Assembly: GCA_947166385.1 (NCBI GenBank)
Contig: CAMVEB010000008.1
Coordinates: 62,001-126,000, forward strand
DNA length: 64,000 bases
Source of the DNA: an uncultured Clostridia bacterium
GTDB taxonomy: Bacteria; Bacillota; Clostridia; Christensenellales; Aristaeellaceae
Direction of reading: 5' to 3'
Below the pieces are notes generated by a model. It was not told the origin of the DNA, ran no database searches, and was given only the letters and a program-made list of their open reading frames with translations. Shown here one piece after another: positions 51,848-59,053 of this stretch (position 1 is the stretch's first letter; each line of letters opens with the position of its first letter). A program made the position numbers and the translations under genes.

Positions 51848-52939
51848 ATGAAGATTCGCAAAATCATCGCATGGACGCTGGCCCTGGCGCTGAGTTTTTC
51901 CGCGGGGGGTGCCTTTGCGGCGGACGAAGGACCATCGGAAACGGTTGCCATTTATTCCTCGATGTATCCTTTTGTGCTGGAGATGCTGGATGAGGCGATT
52001 CACCAGCAGTTTCCGAACCTGAAGCCGGGCGGGGAAAACGGCAGCTTCTTCATCTACGGCGGGACGAGCGCGCTGATCAAACGCATCTACGCCGGGATGA
52101 AGGAAGGCACGCTGGAATGTGATATGATGCTGGTTGCCGAGCCGAGCCTGAGCCTGGAGCTGAAGGAAGCGGACTACCTGAAGCCGGTGGAGATCCCGGG
52201 CATCGCGGAGCAGCTGCGGTTCCCCTGCGACGAGGAGGGATACTGGTACCCGGTGCGCGTGTGCAACATGGTGCTGGCGTACAACCCGATGACGGAGCAG
52301 GAATGGAACGCGAAAGGCATCCAGGTGCCGCGGACATTTGAGAACTTCGCGATGGACCGGTCGCTGAAGGGCCTGATTACCATGGGCGATCCGATGACAA
52401 GCGGGACGACATTCGCCGCGGTGGCGGCGCTGACCAGCGTCGACCGGTATGGGCGGCAGTTCCTGAAGGGACTGGCCCGCAACCAGGTCCGGATCGAAAG
52501 CGGAAGCGCCGGAATCAGGAAGGTCCGGGAAGGGACCTGCATTGCGGCCATGATCCTCGAGGAATCCGTGCTGAAGGCCATGAAGGATGCGGAGAACGCC
52601 GGGACACCCCTGAAGGACCTGGCGTGCATCTATCCGGAGGACGGGGCGGTGCTGATTCCCTCCACGGTGATGATCGTGGCGGACGAGCACAGCAAAAACC
52701 GGAACTCCGAAGCCTGCGAGGCGGTGGAGAAATGGTTCCTGACGGAGGAAGCCCAGCAGATCATCATGCAGGGATTCATGCACTCCGTGCTGGCCGGGAT
52801 GCAGGAGTATCCGTGGCACTCGGTGGATACGCAGAAGCTGATGGACAGAATGATGAGCGTCAACTGGGAAAGCGTATACAAAAACCGGGCGGAGCTGAAC
52901 TTCGCCTGGCAGGACTATGTGTATGTGTCGAACTGGTGA
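51848..52939 (+). CDS. Extracellular solute-binding protein (iron/sulfate-type), orphan
   Basis: 363 aa with a signal peptide (MKIRKIIAWTLALALSFSAG, then GAFA). The mature part has the AfuA/PotD-like layout: ETVAIYSSMYPFVLEMLDEA, FFIYGGTSALIKRIYAGMKE, CDMMLVAEPSLSLELKEADY, YPVRVCNMVLAYNPMTEQEW and GLITMGDPMTSGTTFAAVAA. Such proteins bind Fe3+, phosphonates or similar ligands. There is no lipobox. No permease or ATPase of that class is adjacent; the following ABC genes are an amino-acid system in the opposite orientation. It could use a transporter elsewhere or serve a sensor kinase. Confidence 0.85.
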   Translation: MKIRKIIAWTLALALSFSAGGAFAADEGPSETVAIYSSMYPFVLEMLDEAIHQQFPNLKPGGENGSFFIYGGTSALIKRIYAGMKEGTLECDMMLVAEPSLSLELKEADYLKPVEIPGIAEQLRFPCDEEGYWYPVRVCNMVLAYNPMTEQEWNAKGIQVPRTFENFAMDRSLKGLITMGDPMTSGTTFAAVAALTSVDRYGRQFLKGLARNQVRIESGSAGIRKVREGTCIAAMILEESVLKAMKDAENAGTPLKDLACIYPEDGAVLIPSTVMIVADEHSKNRNSEACEAVEKWFLTEEAQQIIMQGFMHSVLAGMQEYPWHSVDTQKLMDRMMSVNWESVYKNRAELNFAWQDYVYVSNW

Positions 52940-52980
52940 GGAAAAGGATCCTTCGCTCTGATCAGAAAAACAGGACTGAA

Positions 52981-53015
52981 AACCCGGATGCGCTTCAGGC
53001 GCATCCGGGTTTTTC
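52981..53015 (+). terminator. Bidirectional terminator between the binding-protein gene and the amino-acid ABC operon
   Basis: AACCCGGATGCGC (52981-52993) and GCGCATCCGGGTT (52999-53011) form a 13-bp stem with loop TTCAG, flanked by AAAA and TTTT. Confidence 0.93.
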
Positions 53016-53796
53016 AGTCGGCGTAATGGGAGAGGAACTGGCGGGTTCGCTCCTGCTGCGGGTGAAGGAAGACTTCATCCGGGGAGCCCTGCTCGCAGAT
53101 GGTGCCGGAATCCATGAAGATGACGTGGTCCGCCACATCGCGGGCGAAGGACATCTCATGGGTGACAATGATCATGGTGGTGCTGCGGTCCGCCAGGGAG
53201 CGGATCACGCGCAGGACCTCCCCGGTCAGCTCCGGATCCAGAGCGGAGGTGGGCTCATCAAAACAGAGGATATCGGGATTCAGCGCCAGGGCCCGGGCAA
53301 TGGCCACGCGCTGGCACTGGCCGCCGGACAGCTGGTGGGGATAATTGCCCATGCGGTCCTGCAGGCCCATTTCGGCCAGGAGCGCGCAGCCGTGCTCCTC
53401 GATGGACTTCAGATAAGCGGACTTGTTGTCCTTCCAGTCCGGCTTTTCCCTGGCCAGGAGCTTCTCCGCCAGGGTCACGTTCTCGAGGGCGGTATACTGG
53501 GGGAAAAGATTGAAGGACTGGAAAACCAGGCCGAAATGGAGCCGCTTGAGGCGGATATTCCGCTGGAAATCCGAAGCGGGGGAGGCGGCGTCCAGCAGCG
53601 TTTCCCCCTTCACCCGGATGATGCCGGCATCCGGACGCTCCAGGAAATTGAGGCAGCGGAGGAGCGTTGTTTTGCCGCTGCCGGAGGAACCGATGATCGA
53701 CAGGGCGGTGCCCGGTTCCATGGTGAAGGAGATATCATCCAGCACACGGGTGGCGCCGAAGGATTTCCGGAGATGTTCCACTTCCAGAATAGGCAT
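53014..53796 (-). CDS. Polar amino-acid ABC transporter ATP-binding protein
   Basis: 260 aa single ABC domain of the GlnQ/HisP group. Walker A GSSGSGKTTLLRCLN, Q-loop VFQSFNLFPQYTALENV, signature LSGGQCQRVAIARAL, Walker B ILCFDEPTSALDPELTGE and switch His in IIVTHEMSFARDVAD. It powers import of an amino acid together with the permease (53817) and binding protein (54573). It is the last gene of this leftward operon, 20 bp after the permease. GGAGGAATCCGCC precedes the start. Confidence 0.95.
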   Translation of the reverse strand: MPILEVEHLRKSFGATRVLDDISFTMEPGTALSIIGSSGSGKTTLLRCLNFLERPDAGIIRVKGETLLDAASPASDFQRNIRLKRLHFGLVFQSFNLFPQYTALENVTLAEKLLAREKPDWKDNKSAYLKSIEEHGCALLAEMGLQDRMGNYPHQLSGGQCQRVAIARALALNPDILCFDEPTSALDPELTGEVLRVIRSLADRSTTMIIVTHEMSFARDVADHVIFMDSGTICEQGSPDEVFLHPQQERTRQFLSHYAD

Positions 53797-53816
53797 AGGG
53801 CGGATTCCTCCTTTCC

Positions 53817-54500
53817 TCAGCGGAAATAGCTGAGCTTCTTTTCCAGCCTGGCGAACAGGATGGTCAGGATGCCGGTGAAGGCCAGGTAATAGATGCCGGT
53901 GAAGAACAGCGGCCAGATGACGCCGGAGATTCCCTGGCTGCCCTTCATGAAGGACTGGCCGGCCCAGATAATCTCCTGCAGGGCGATGATGCGCGCCAGG
54001 GAGGTGTCCTTGATCAGCGTGATGATTTCATTGGAGATCGGGGGAAGAATCGCCTTGATGACCTGGAGCAGCTTGACCCGGAAGAAGATCTGGGCCGGCT
54101 TCATGCCCAGGACCAGGCCGGCTTCCTCCTGGCCGACGGGGATGCCCTGGATGCCGCCGCGGAAGATTTCGCAGAAATAGCAGGCATAATTGATGATAAA
54201 GGCCACCGAGGCCGCGGCGAAACGTCCGCTCTCCCCGCCGCCCCAGATGGGCGTGTTCAGCACGAGACCGGGGAAATAGAAGATGATCAGCAGCTGGATC
54301 ATCAGGGGTGAGCCGCGCACGATCCAGACGACGGTCCTGATGAAGGCGCGGAGCAGCTTCCAGCGGGAGATCTCGGCCACGGCCAGCAGCATACCCAGGG
54401 GGATCGCGCCGACCAGGGTGATCAGAAAGAGGCGAAACGTCTGCAGGAAGCCGGTGTTCAGCGAGCCCAGGACGATCGGAAATTGTTCGGCAAAAGTCAT
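53817..54500 (-). CDS. Polar amino-acid ABC transporter permease
   Basis: 227 aa from ATG 54500, placed by CCGGAGG; a TTG at 54524 is rejected. Five or so helices of the HisM/GlnP family: LNTGFLQTFRLFLITLVGAI, VVWIVRGSPLMIQLLIIFYF and the EAA loop EEAGLVLGMKPAQIFFRVKL, then AILPPISNEIITLIKDTSLA. It would homodimerise or pair with itself, as only one permease gene is present. Functions with the neighbouring ATPase and binding protein. Confidence 0.94.
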   Translation of the reverse strand: MTFAEQFPIVLGSLNTGFLQTFRLFLITLVGAIPLGMLLAVAEISRWKLLRAFIRTVVWIVRGSPLMIQLLIIFYFPGLVLNTPIWGGGESGRFAAASVAFIINYACYFCEIFRGGIQGIPVGQEEAGLVLGMKPAQIFFRVKLLQVIKAILPPISNEIITLIKDTSLARIIALQEIIWAGQSFMKGSQGISGVIWPLFFTGIYYLAFTGILTILFARLEKKLSYFR

Positions 54501-54529
54501 GGAAACCTCCGGAGAATAAAACAAAGATG

Positions 54530-54555
54530 CGGCAGGCGGATGCTTCCGCCTGCCG
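54530..54555 (-). promoter_or_regulatory. Intercistronic hairpin after the binding-protein gene
   Basis: CGGCAGGCGGA (54530-54540) and TCCGCCTGCCG (54545-54555) form a perfect 11-bp stem with loop TGCT, between the binding-protein and permease genes. No U run follows on the minus strand, so it probably protects or tunes the upstream mRNA segment. Confidence 0.65.
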
Positions 54556-54572
54556 GAAAAAAACCTGCGGGA

Positions 54573-55352
54573 TTACTCGGTGATCAGGGCAGCCTGGACA
54601 CCGTAGGTTTCCGCGATCTTGGCGAGGGAACCGTCGGCCAGGGCGGCAGCCAGGAACTCATCCAGGGCAGCGGCCAGGTCGGAATCCTTGCGGAAGCCGA
54701 CGCCGTACTGCTCGTCATTCAAGGGCAGGGTGTAGGTCAGATCCGGATAGGAGGTGCCTTCCCCGACCATGGCGGCGGCCATCAGGGCGTCGATCACGGC
54801 GGCATCAGAGGTGCCGGCCTTGACTTCCATCAGGGCGGCGGCCTGGTTCTGGACGGCGTTGACCGTATAACCAAGCTCCGTCAGCACGGCTTCACCGGCG
54901 CTGCCGGCTTCGGCCGCGAAGGCCAGGGAAGCGAGGCTTTCCACGGTGGCATAGTCGGCGAGCTTCGCGGCGGGGAGAACGACAACCTGCGCGTTGTTCA
55001 TATAAGCCTTGCTGCAGGTCATGGCGGCGAGGACTTCCTCCGTCAGGGTCATGCCGTTCCACACGCAGTCGATATTCTTCGAATCCAGCTCAAGGGCCTT
55101 GTTGTCCCAGTCGATCTCCTGGAACTCGATTTCCACGCCCAGGGAAGCCGCGAAAGCGCGGGCCAGGTCGGCATCAAAGCCGATCCATTCGCCGGACTCA
55201 TCCTTATAATCCATGGGCTCGAAATCCGTGATCCCGACGATCAGCTTTCCCTTGCCGACCACATAGTCCTTATCCCCGGCGGCTTCCGCCACGGACAGGG
55301 CGGAAACGGCCAGCAGCACCAGGCACAACAGCATTGCAACGATCTTTTTCAT
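54573..55352 (-). CDS. Polar amino-acid ABC transporter substrate-binding protein
   Basis: 259 aa. Signal peptide (MKKIVAMLLCLVLLAVSALS, then VAEA); a Cys at residue 10 is too deep in the hydrophobic core to be a clear lipobox. Family-3 binding-protein motifs: GKLIVGITDFEPMDYKDESG, EWIGFDADLARAFAASLGVE, NIDCVWNGMTLTEE and AAVIDALMAAAMVGEG. The ligand is probably a polar amino acid. It is the first gene of the operon, preceded by GGAGGCTATCAAG and the promoter at 55412-55440. Confidence 0.93.
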   Translation of the reverse strand: MKKIVAMLLCLVLLAVSALSVAEAAGDKDYVVGKGKLIVGITDFEPMDYKDESGEWIGFDADLARAFAASLGVEIEFQEIDWDNKALELDSKNIDCVWNGMTLTEEVLAAMTCSKAYMNNAQVVVLPAAKLADYATVESLASLAFAAEAGSAGEAVLTELGYTVNAVQNQAAALMEVKAGTSDAAVIDALMAAAMVGEGTSYPDLTYTLPLNDEQYGVGFRKDSDLAAALDEFLAAALADGSLAKIAETYGVQAALITE

Positions 55353-55411
55353 CTTGATAGCCTCCGAATCATCATTTTTCCTTCCCGGGAAGATCCCGGG
55401 ATCTCTTCTCC

Positions 55412-55440
55412 AGAATAATCCTTTATTACGCTAAAGTCAA
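55412..55440 (-). promoter_or_regulatory. Promoter of the amino-acid ABC operon
   Basis: On the minus strand TTGACT (55440-55435), a 17-bp spacer and TATTCT (55417-55412). The leader downstream contains TCCCGGGA-AGA-TCCCGGGA, a small hairpin. Confidence 0.8.
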
Positions 55441-55464
55441 CGGAACATTTGTTTTTTTTACGCA

Positions 55465-55493
55465 TTGACCGAAAGAGGCGGGTATCATATAAT
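55465..55493 (+). promoter_or_regulatory. Promoter of the SDR gene
   Basis: TTGACC (55465-55470), a 17-bp spacer and TATAAT (55488-55493) lie 38 bp before the SDR start, divergent from the ABC operon promoter. Confidence 0.88.
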
Positions 55494-55531
55494 GACGTGA
55501 CCAAGCATATCAAAAGGAGGCGAAGGAGAGC

Positions 55532-56548
55532 ATGAAGGCACTGTTTATCGGCGGCACAGGGGTGATCAGCACGGCCATTTCCCAGCTGGTGACGGAACGT
55601 GGATGGGATCTGACCCTGCTGAACCGGGGAAACCGGGCGGGCGAAGTTCCCGGCGCGAGGCAGCTGACGATCGACATCGGGAAGGAAGACGAGGTCCGGG
55701 AGGCGATCCGGGATGAATCCTACGACGTGGTGGCGGATTTCATCGCGTTTGTTCCGGAACAGGTGCAGCGGGATATCCGGCTGTTTGCCGGGAAGACGGC
55801 GCAGTACATCTTCATCAGCTCTGCTTCCGCCTACCAGAAGCCGCTGTCACATCCCGTGATCCGGGAGAGCACGCCGCTGAGCAATCCCTACTGGGCGTAT
55901 TCCCGGAACAAGATTGCCTGCGAGGAGATCCTGATGAAGGCTTACCGGGAGACGGGTTTCCCGGTGACGATCGTTCGGCCGAGCCATACCTTCTCCTGGC
56001 GGTCCCTGCCGCTGGCGATTCACGGGGACAACGGGCCTTGGCAGGTGCTGAAGCGCATGCAGGAAGGGAAAAAGGTGCTGATGCCCGGGGACGGCAGCAC
56101 GCTTTGGGCTGTGATGAACAGCCGGGACTTCGCGCCGGCCTTTGCCGGGCTGATGGGGAATATCCACGCGATCGGCCAGGCGGTTCAGATCACGGGAGAG
56201 GAACTGCTGACCTGGAACCAGATCATGGAAGCGGTGGCAAAGGCGCTGGGCGCGGAATACCGGCCCTGCTATGTGCCAACGGACCTGCTGGCGAAATACC
56301 GGAAGTATGACTTTGAAGGCGGAATGCTGGGAGATAAATCGAACACGGTGATCTTCGACAACAGCCTGCTGCACCGGCTGGTGCCCGGGCTGGCAGCGGC
56401 GAAGCGGTTCGACGAATATGCCCGGGAATCGGTGGCGTATTTCCTGGAGCATCCGGAAATGCAGAACGAGGATCCCGAGTTTGACCGGTTCTCCGACGCG
56501 GTGGTCAGCATCATGGAGAAAGCCGGGGAGAAAATATCGGCGCTGTAA
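55532..56548 (+). CDS. NAD-dependent epimerase/dehydratase (extended SDR)
   Basis: 338 aa. The Rossmann glycine motif is at the N-terminus (ALFIGGTGVISTAISQLV), and the catalytic pair appears as Y-S-R-N-K in YWAYSRNKIACEEILMKAYR, with the Ser in FISSASAYQKPL. The C-terminal half is typical of nucleotide-sugar or isoflavone-reductase-like members (PSHTFSWRSLPLAIHGDNGP, VQITGEELLTWNQIMEAVAK). Substrate unknown. AAAGGAGGCGAAGGAG precedes the ATG. It may be co-transcribed with the DAHP synthase gene 42 bp downstream. Confidence 0.9.
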   Translation: MKALFIGGTGVISTAISQLVTERGWDLTLLNRGNRAGEVPGARQLTIDIGKEDEVREAIRDESYDVVADFIAFVPEQVQRDIRLFAGKTAQYIFISSASAYQKPLSHPVIRESTPLSNPYWAYSRNKIACEEILMKAYRETGFPVTIVRPSHTFSWRSLPLAIHGDNGPWQVLKRMQEGKKVLMPGDGSTLWAVMNSRDFAPAFAGLMGNIHAIGQAVQITGEELLTWNQIMEAVAKALGAEYRPCYVPTDLLAKYRKYDFEGGMLGDKSNTVIFDNSLLHRLVPGLAAAKRFDEYARESVAYFLEHPEMQNEDPEFDRFSDAVVSIMEKAGEKISAL

Positions 56549-56590
56549 AGGGCCGGACAGAACGGAAACACAGAGGGGAGCGGAACGCAC

Positions 56591-57595
56591 ATGATTATCG
56601 CATTAAAGAAGAACACACGGAAAGAGGACCGGGACCACCTGATTGCCTGGCTGGAAAGCTACGGCGTGGGGACTCATGTCTCGGAAGGCGAATACCAGAC
56701 GGTGGTTGGCCTGATCGGCGACACCACCCGGATCGATACCGACCTGATCAGCGGGCTGGAGATCGTGGACAGCGTGACGCGGATTTCGGAACCGTTCAAG
56801 AAAGCCAACCGGAAGTTCCATCCGGATGACACGGTGGTGCAGGTGGCGGACAAGGCGGCCTTCGGCGGCGGGCAGTTTGAGCTGATTGCGGGGCCCTGCT
56901 CGGTGGAATCGGAGCAGCAGGTGCTGACGATCGCGGAAGCGGTACAGAAGAGCGGCGCCGGCATGTTGCGCGGCGGCGCATTCAAGCCCCGGACGTCGCC
57001 CTACGACTTCCAGGGCCTGCACGAGGAAGGCATCCGGATCCTGCTGGAGGTGCGGAAGCGCACGGGGATGCCGATCATCACCGAGATCATGGACATCGCG
57101 CATCTGCCGCTGTTTGAAGAAGTGGACGTGATCCAGGTGGGGGCCCGGAACATGCAGAACTTTGAGCTGCTGAAGGAGCTGGGGAAGATCGACAAGCCGA
57201 TCCTGCTCAAGCGCGGGCTGGCCAACAACATCAAGGAACTGCTGATGAGCGCGGAATACATCATGGCCGGCGGGAACGAGCAGGTGATCCTGTGCGAGCG
57301 GGGTGTGCGGACTTTTGAGACCTACACGCGGAACACGCTGGATCTGTCCGCGGTGGCAGTGCTGCACGAGCTGAGCCACCTGCCGGTGGTCGTGGATCCG
57401 AGCCACGCGACGGGCGCGGCGCGATATGTCAAGCCCATGGCGATGGCCGCGGCAGCCTGCGGGGCGGACGGCCTGATGATCGAGGTACACAACGACCCGC
57501 CGCACGCACTGTGCGACGGGCCGCAGAGCCTGACACCGGAACAGTTTGACGACGTGGCGAAGGCTGTCAGGAAGGTAAGGGCCGCAGTGGCCTGA
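56591..57595 (+). CDS. aroF: 3-deoxy-7-phosphoheptulonate (DAHP) synthase, AroA-beta type
   Basis: 334 aa. The first step of the shikimate pathway: condensation of PEP and erythrose-4-phosphate. Residues 1-~70 are the ferredoxin-like regulatory domain (MIIALKKNTRKEDRDHLIAW), and ~95-330 the barrel: LIAGPCSVESEQQVLTIAEA, GAGMLRGGAFKPRTSPYDFQ, DVIQVGARNMQNFELLKELG, PILLKRGLANNIKELLMSAE, ERGVRTFETYTRNTLDLSAV and VVVDPSHATGAARYVKPMAM. The metal Cys, His and Glu of the family are visible. Feedback control through the N-terminal domain is likely. Its TGA abuts the fucosidase stop: the shared string TGATCA ends both genes. Confidence 0.95.
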   Translation: MIIALKKNTRKEDRDHLIAWLESYGVGTHVSEGEYQTVVGLIGDTTRIDTDLISGLEIVDSVTRISEPFKKANRKFHPDDTVVQVADKAAFGGGQFELIAGPCSVESEQQVLTIAEAVQKSGAGMLRGGAFKPRTSPYDFQGLHEEGIRILLEVRKRTGMPIITEIMDIAHLPLFEEVDVIQVGARNMQNFELLKELGKIDKPILLKRGLANNIKELLMSAEYIMAGGNEQVILCERGVRTFETYTRNTLDLSAVAVLHELSHLPVVVDPSHATGAARYVKPMAMAAAACGADGLMIEVHNDPPHALCDGPQSLTPEQFDDVAKAVRKVRAAVA

Positions 57596-59053
57596 TCAGC
57601 GGATTTTCAGCGTGTTGGCGCAGAGAGAGGGGAGACGGTCCGGCAGGGGAACCACCAGGAGACCGTATTCCTGCCGGAAGGCGAGGGGGCCGGCGCCCAG
57701 CAGTTCCACCGAGCGGACTTCGGTGTCCGCGAAGCTGCGGAGAACGACGGTTTCCCCGGCGGCGGCGCCCAGCATGAAGGCATAGACGGCGCCGTCCTTC
57801 TGCACAAAGCGGAAATCGCTACGGTTCCAGTCTGTCTTTTCCTCGGTGAAACCGTCGATTTTGACCCGGGTATCGCCCTCGCCGAAGACGCGCCAGGGGC
57901 GGGTGCCGTAAACGGCCTCGCTGTTGACGGCGAACCAGGCCGCCAGCTGATCCAGGATGAAGGAGGCATCGTCGTCGATGGTGCCGTCCGGGCGCTGGAG
58001 GATATTGAGGAGCATATTGCCGTTCTTGGAGATGATATCCACGAGCATCTCAATGATCTGCTCCGGACGCTTGTAGGGATGATGCACATCATAGAACCAG
58101 TTGCCGATGCAGGTATCGGTATGCCAGGGATCCGGCATGATGCCGGGGAGCTGGCTTTTTTCTATATCCAGGATACCGACATGGAAGATTTCCGGGCGGC
58201 GGTCCTTCTGCAGATAGACGGCGCGGTTTTCGCCATGCTGATCGATGGACGTGTTGTACAGGCGGGCGACAGCCTGCAGGCCCAGGCGGTAAACTTCGGG
58301 ATCCGGATCGGCCTGGCGGTCCAGCCAGTGCTCGCCGAAGGGGAGGACGCCGTCGGTATACAGCAGGTCCGGGCAGAAGATATCGATCATCTCGCAGACG
58401 CAGCGGTACCAGTATTCACGGAACTGCGGATTGGACGTATACCAGGGGGAGCAGTCCTGGGGATTGTCCGTGCCGTGCTCCTGATTGGCATGGTAGAAAT
58501 CCTGATAGGCGGGGTCATTGCCGTCGTAGGGGACGCCGGCATAGGGACCGAATTTGTCACAGCCCTTGTTGACGCGCCACCAGGAGAAGGAGGCGCCGAG
58601 GTGCTCGCTGAGGCCAAAGGCCATGCCGAGGCGGTCGGCTTCCTTCTTCCACAGGGCGAGGATATCTTTCTTCGGGCCGACATTGACGCTGTTCATACGG
58701 TTAATTTTCGAGCCGTAATTAAAAAAATGGTCATGGTGGGTGGCCTGGGTCATCAGATAGCGGGCGCCGGCTTTGTAATACCGGTCCGCCAGGGCGGCCG
58801 GGTCGAAGTTCTCGGCCTTCCAGAGGGCGCAGATATCCTTATAGCCGAATTTGGAGGGATGGCCGTAATGACGCAGGTGGTATTCATACTGCGGAGTGCC
58901 CTCGATATACATATTGCGGGCGTACCAGTCCCCAAACATGGGGACGCTCTGCGGGCCCCAGTGGCTCCAGATGCCGAACTTGGCATCCCGGAACCAGGCG
59001 GGAGCGGAGAACCGGTGGAGGGAGTCGAAAGTGGGAGAGAAATGCTGGCTCAT
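57596..59053 (-). CDS. GH29 alpha-L-fucosidase, cytoplasmic
   Basis: 485 aa without signal peptide. GH29 landmarks: APAWFRDAKFGIWSHWGPQS near the start, GARYLMTQATHHDHFFNYGS, FGLSEHLGASFSWW, and DLLYTDGVLPFGEHW, where the Asp of LLYTDG is the expected nucleophile. DIISKNGNMLLNILQRPDG closes the barrel, followed by a C-terminal beta domain. It removes alpha-L-fucose from short glycans imported into the cell. The ATG overlaps the stop of the permease-GGDEF-EAL gene (ATGA, 59050-59053) and its AAGGAGG lies inside that gene's last codons, so translation is coupled. Confidence 0.92.
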   Translation of the reverse strand: MSQHFSPTFDSLHRFSAPAWFRDAKFGIWSHWGPQSVPMFGDWYARNMYIEGTPQYEYHLRHYGHPSKFGYKDICALWKAENFDPAALADRYYKAGARYLMTQATHHDHFFNYGSKINRMNSVNVGPKKDILALWKKEADRLGMAFGLSEHLGASFSWWRVNKGCDKFGPYAGVPYDGNDPAYQDFYHANQEHGTDNPQDCSPWYTSNPQFREYWYRCVCEMIDIFCPDLLYTDGVLPFGEHWLDRQADPDPEVYRLGLQAVARLYNTSIDQHGENRAVYLQKDRRPEIFHVGILDIEKSQLPGIMPDPWHTDTCIGNWFYDVHHPYKRPEQIIEMLVDIISKNGNMLLNILQRPDGTIDDDASFILDQLAAWFAVNSEAVYGTRPWRVFGEGDTRVKIDGFTEEKTDWNRSDFRFVQKDGAVYAFMLGAAAGETVVLRSFADTEVRSVELLGAGPLAFRQEYGLLVVPLPDRLPSLCANTLKIR

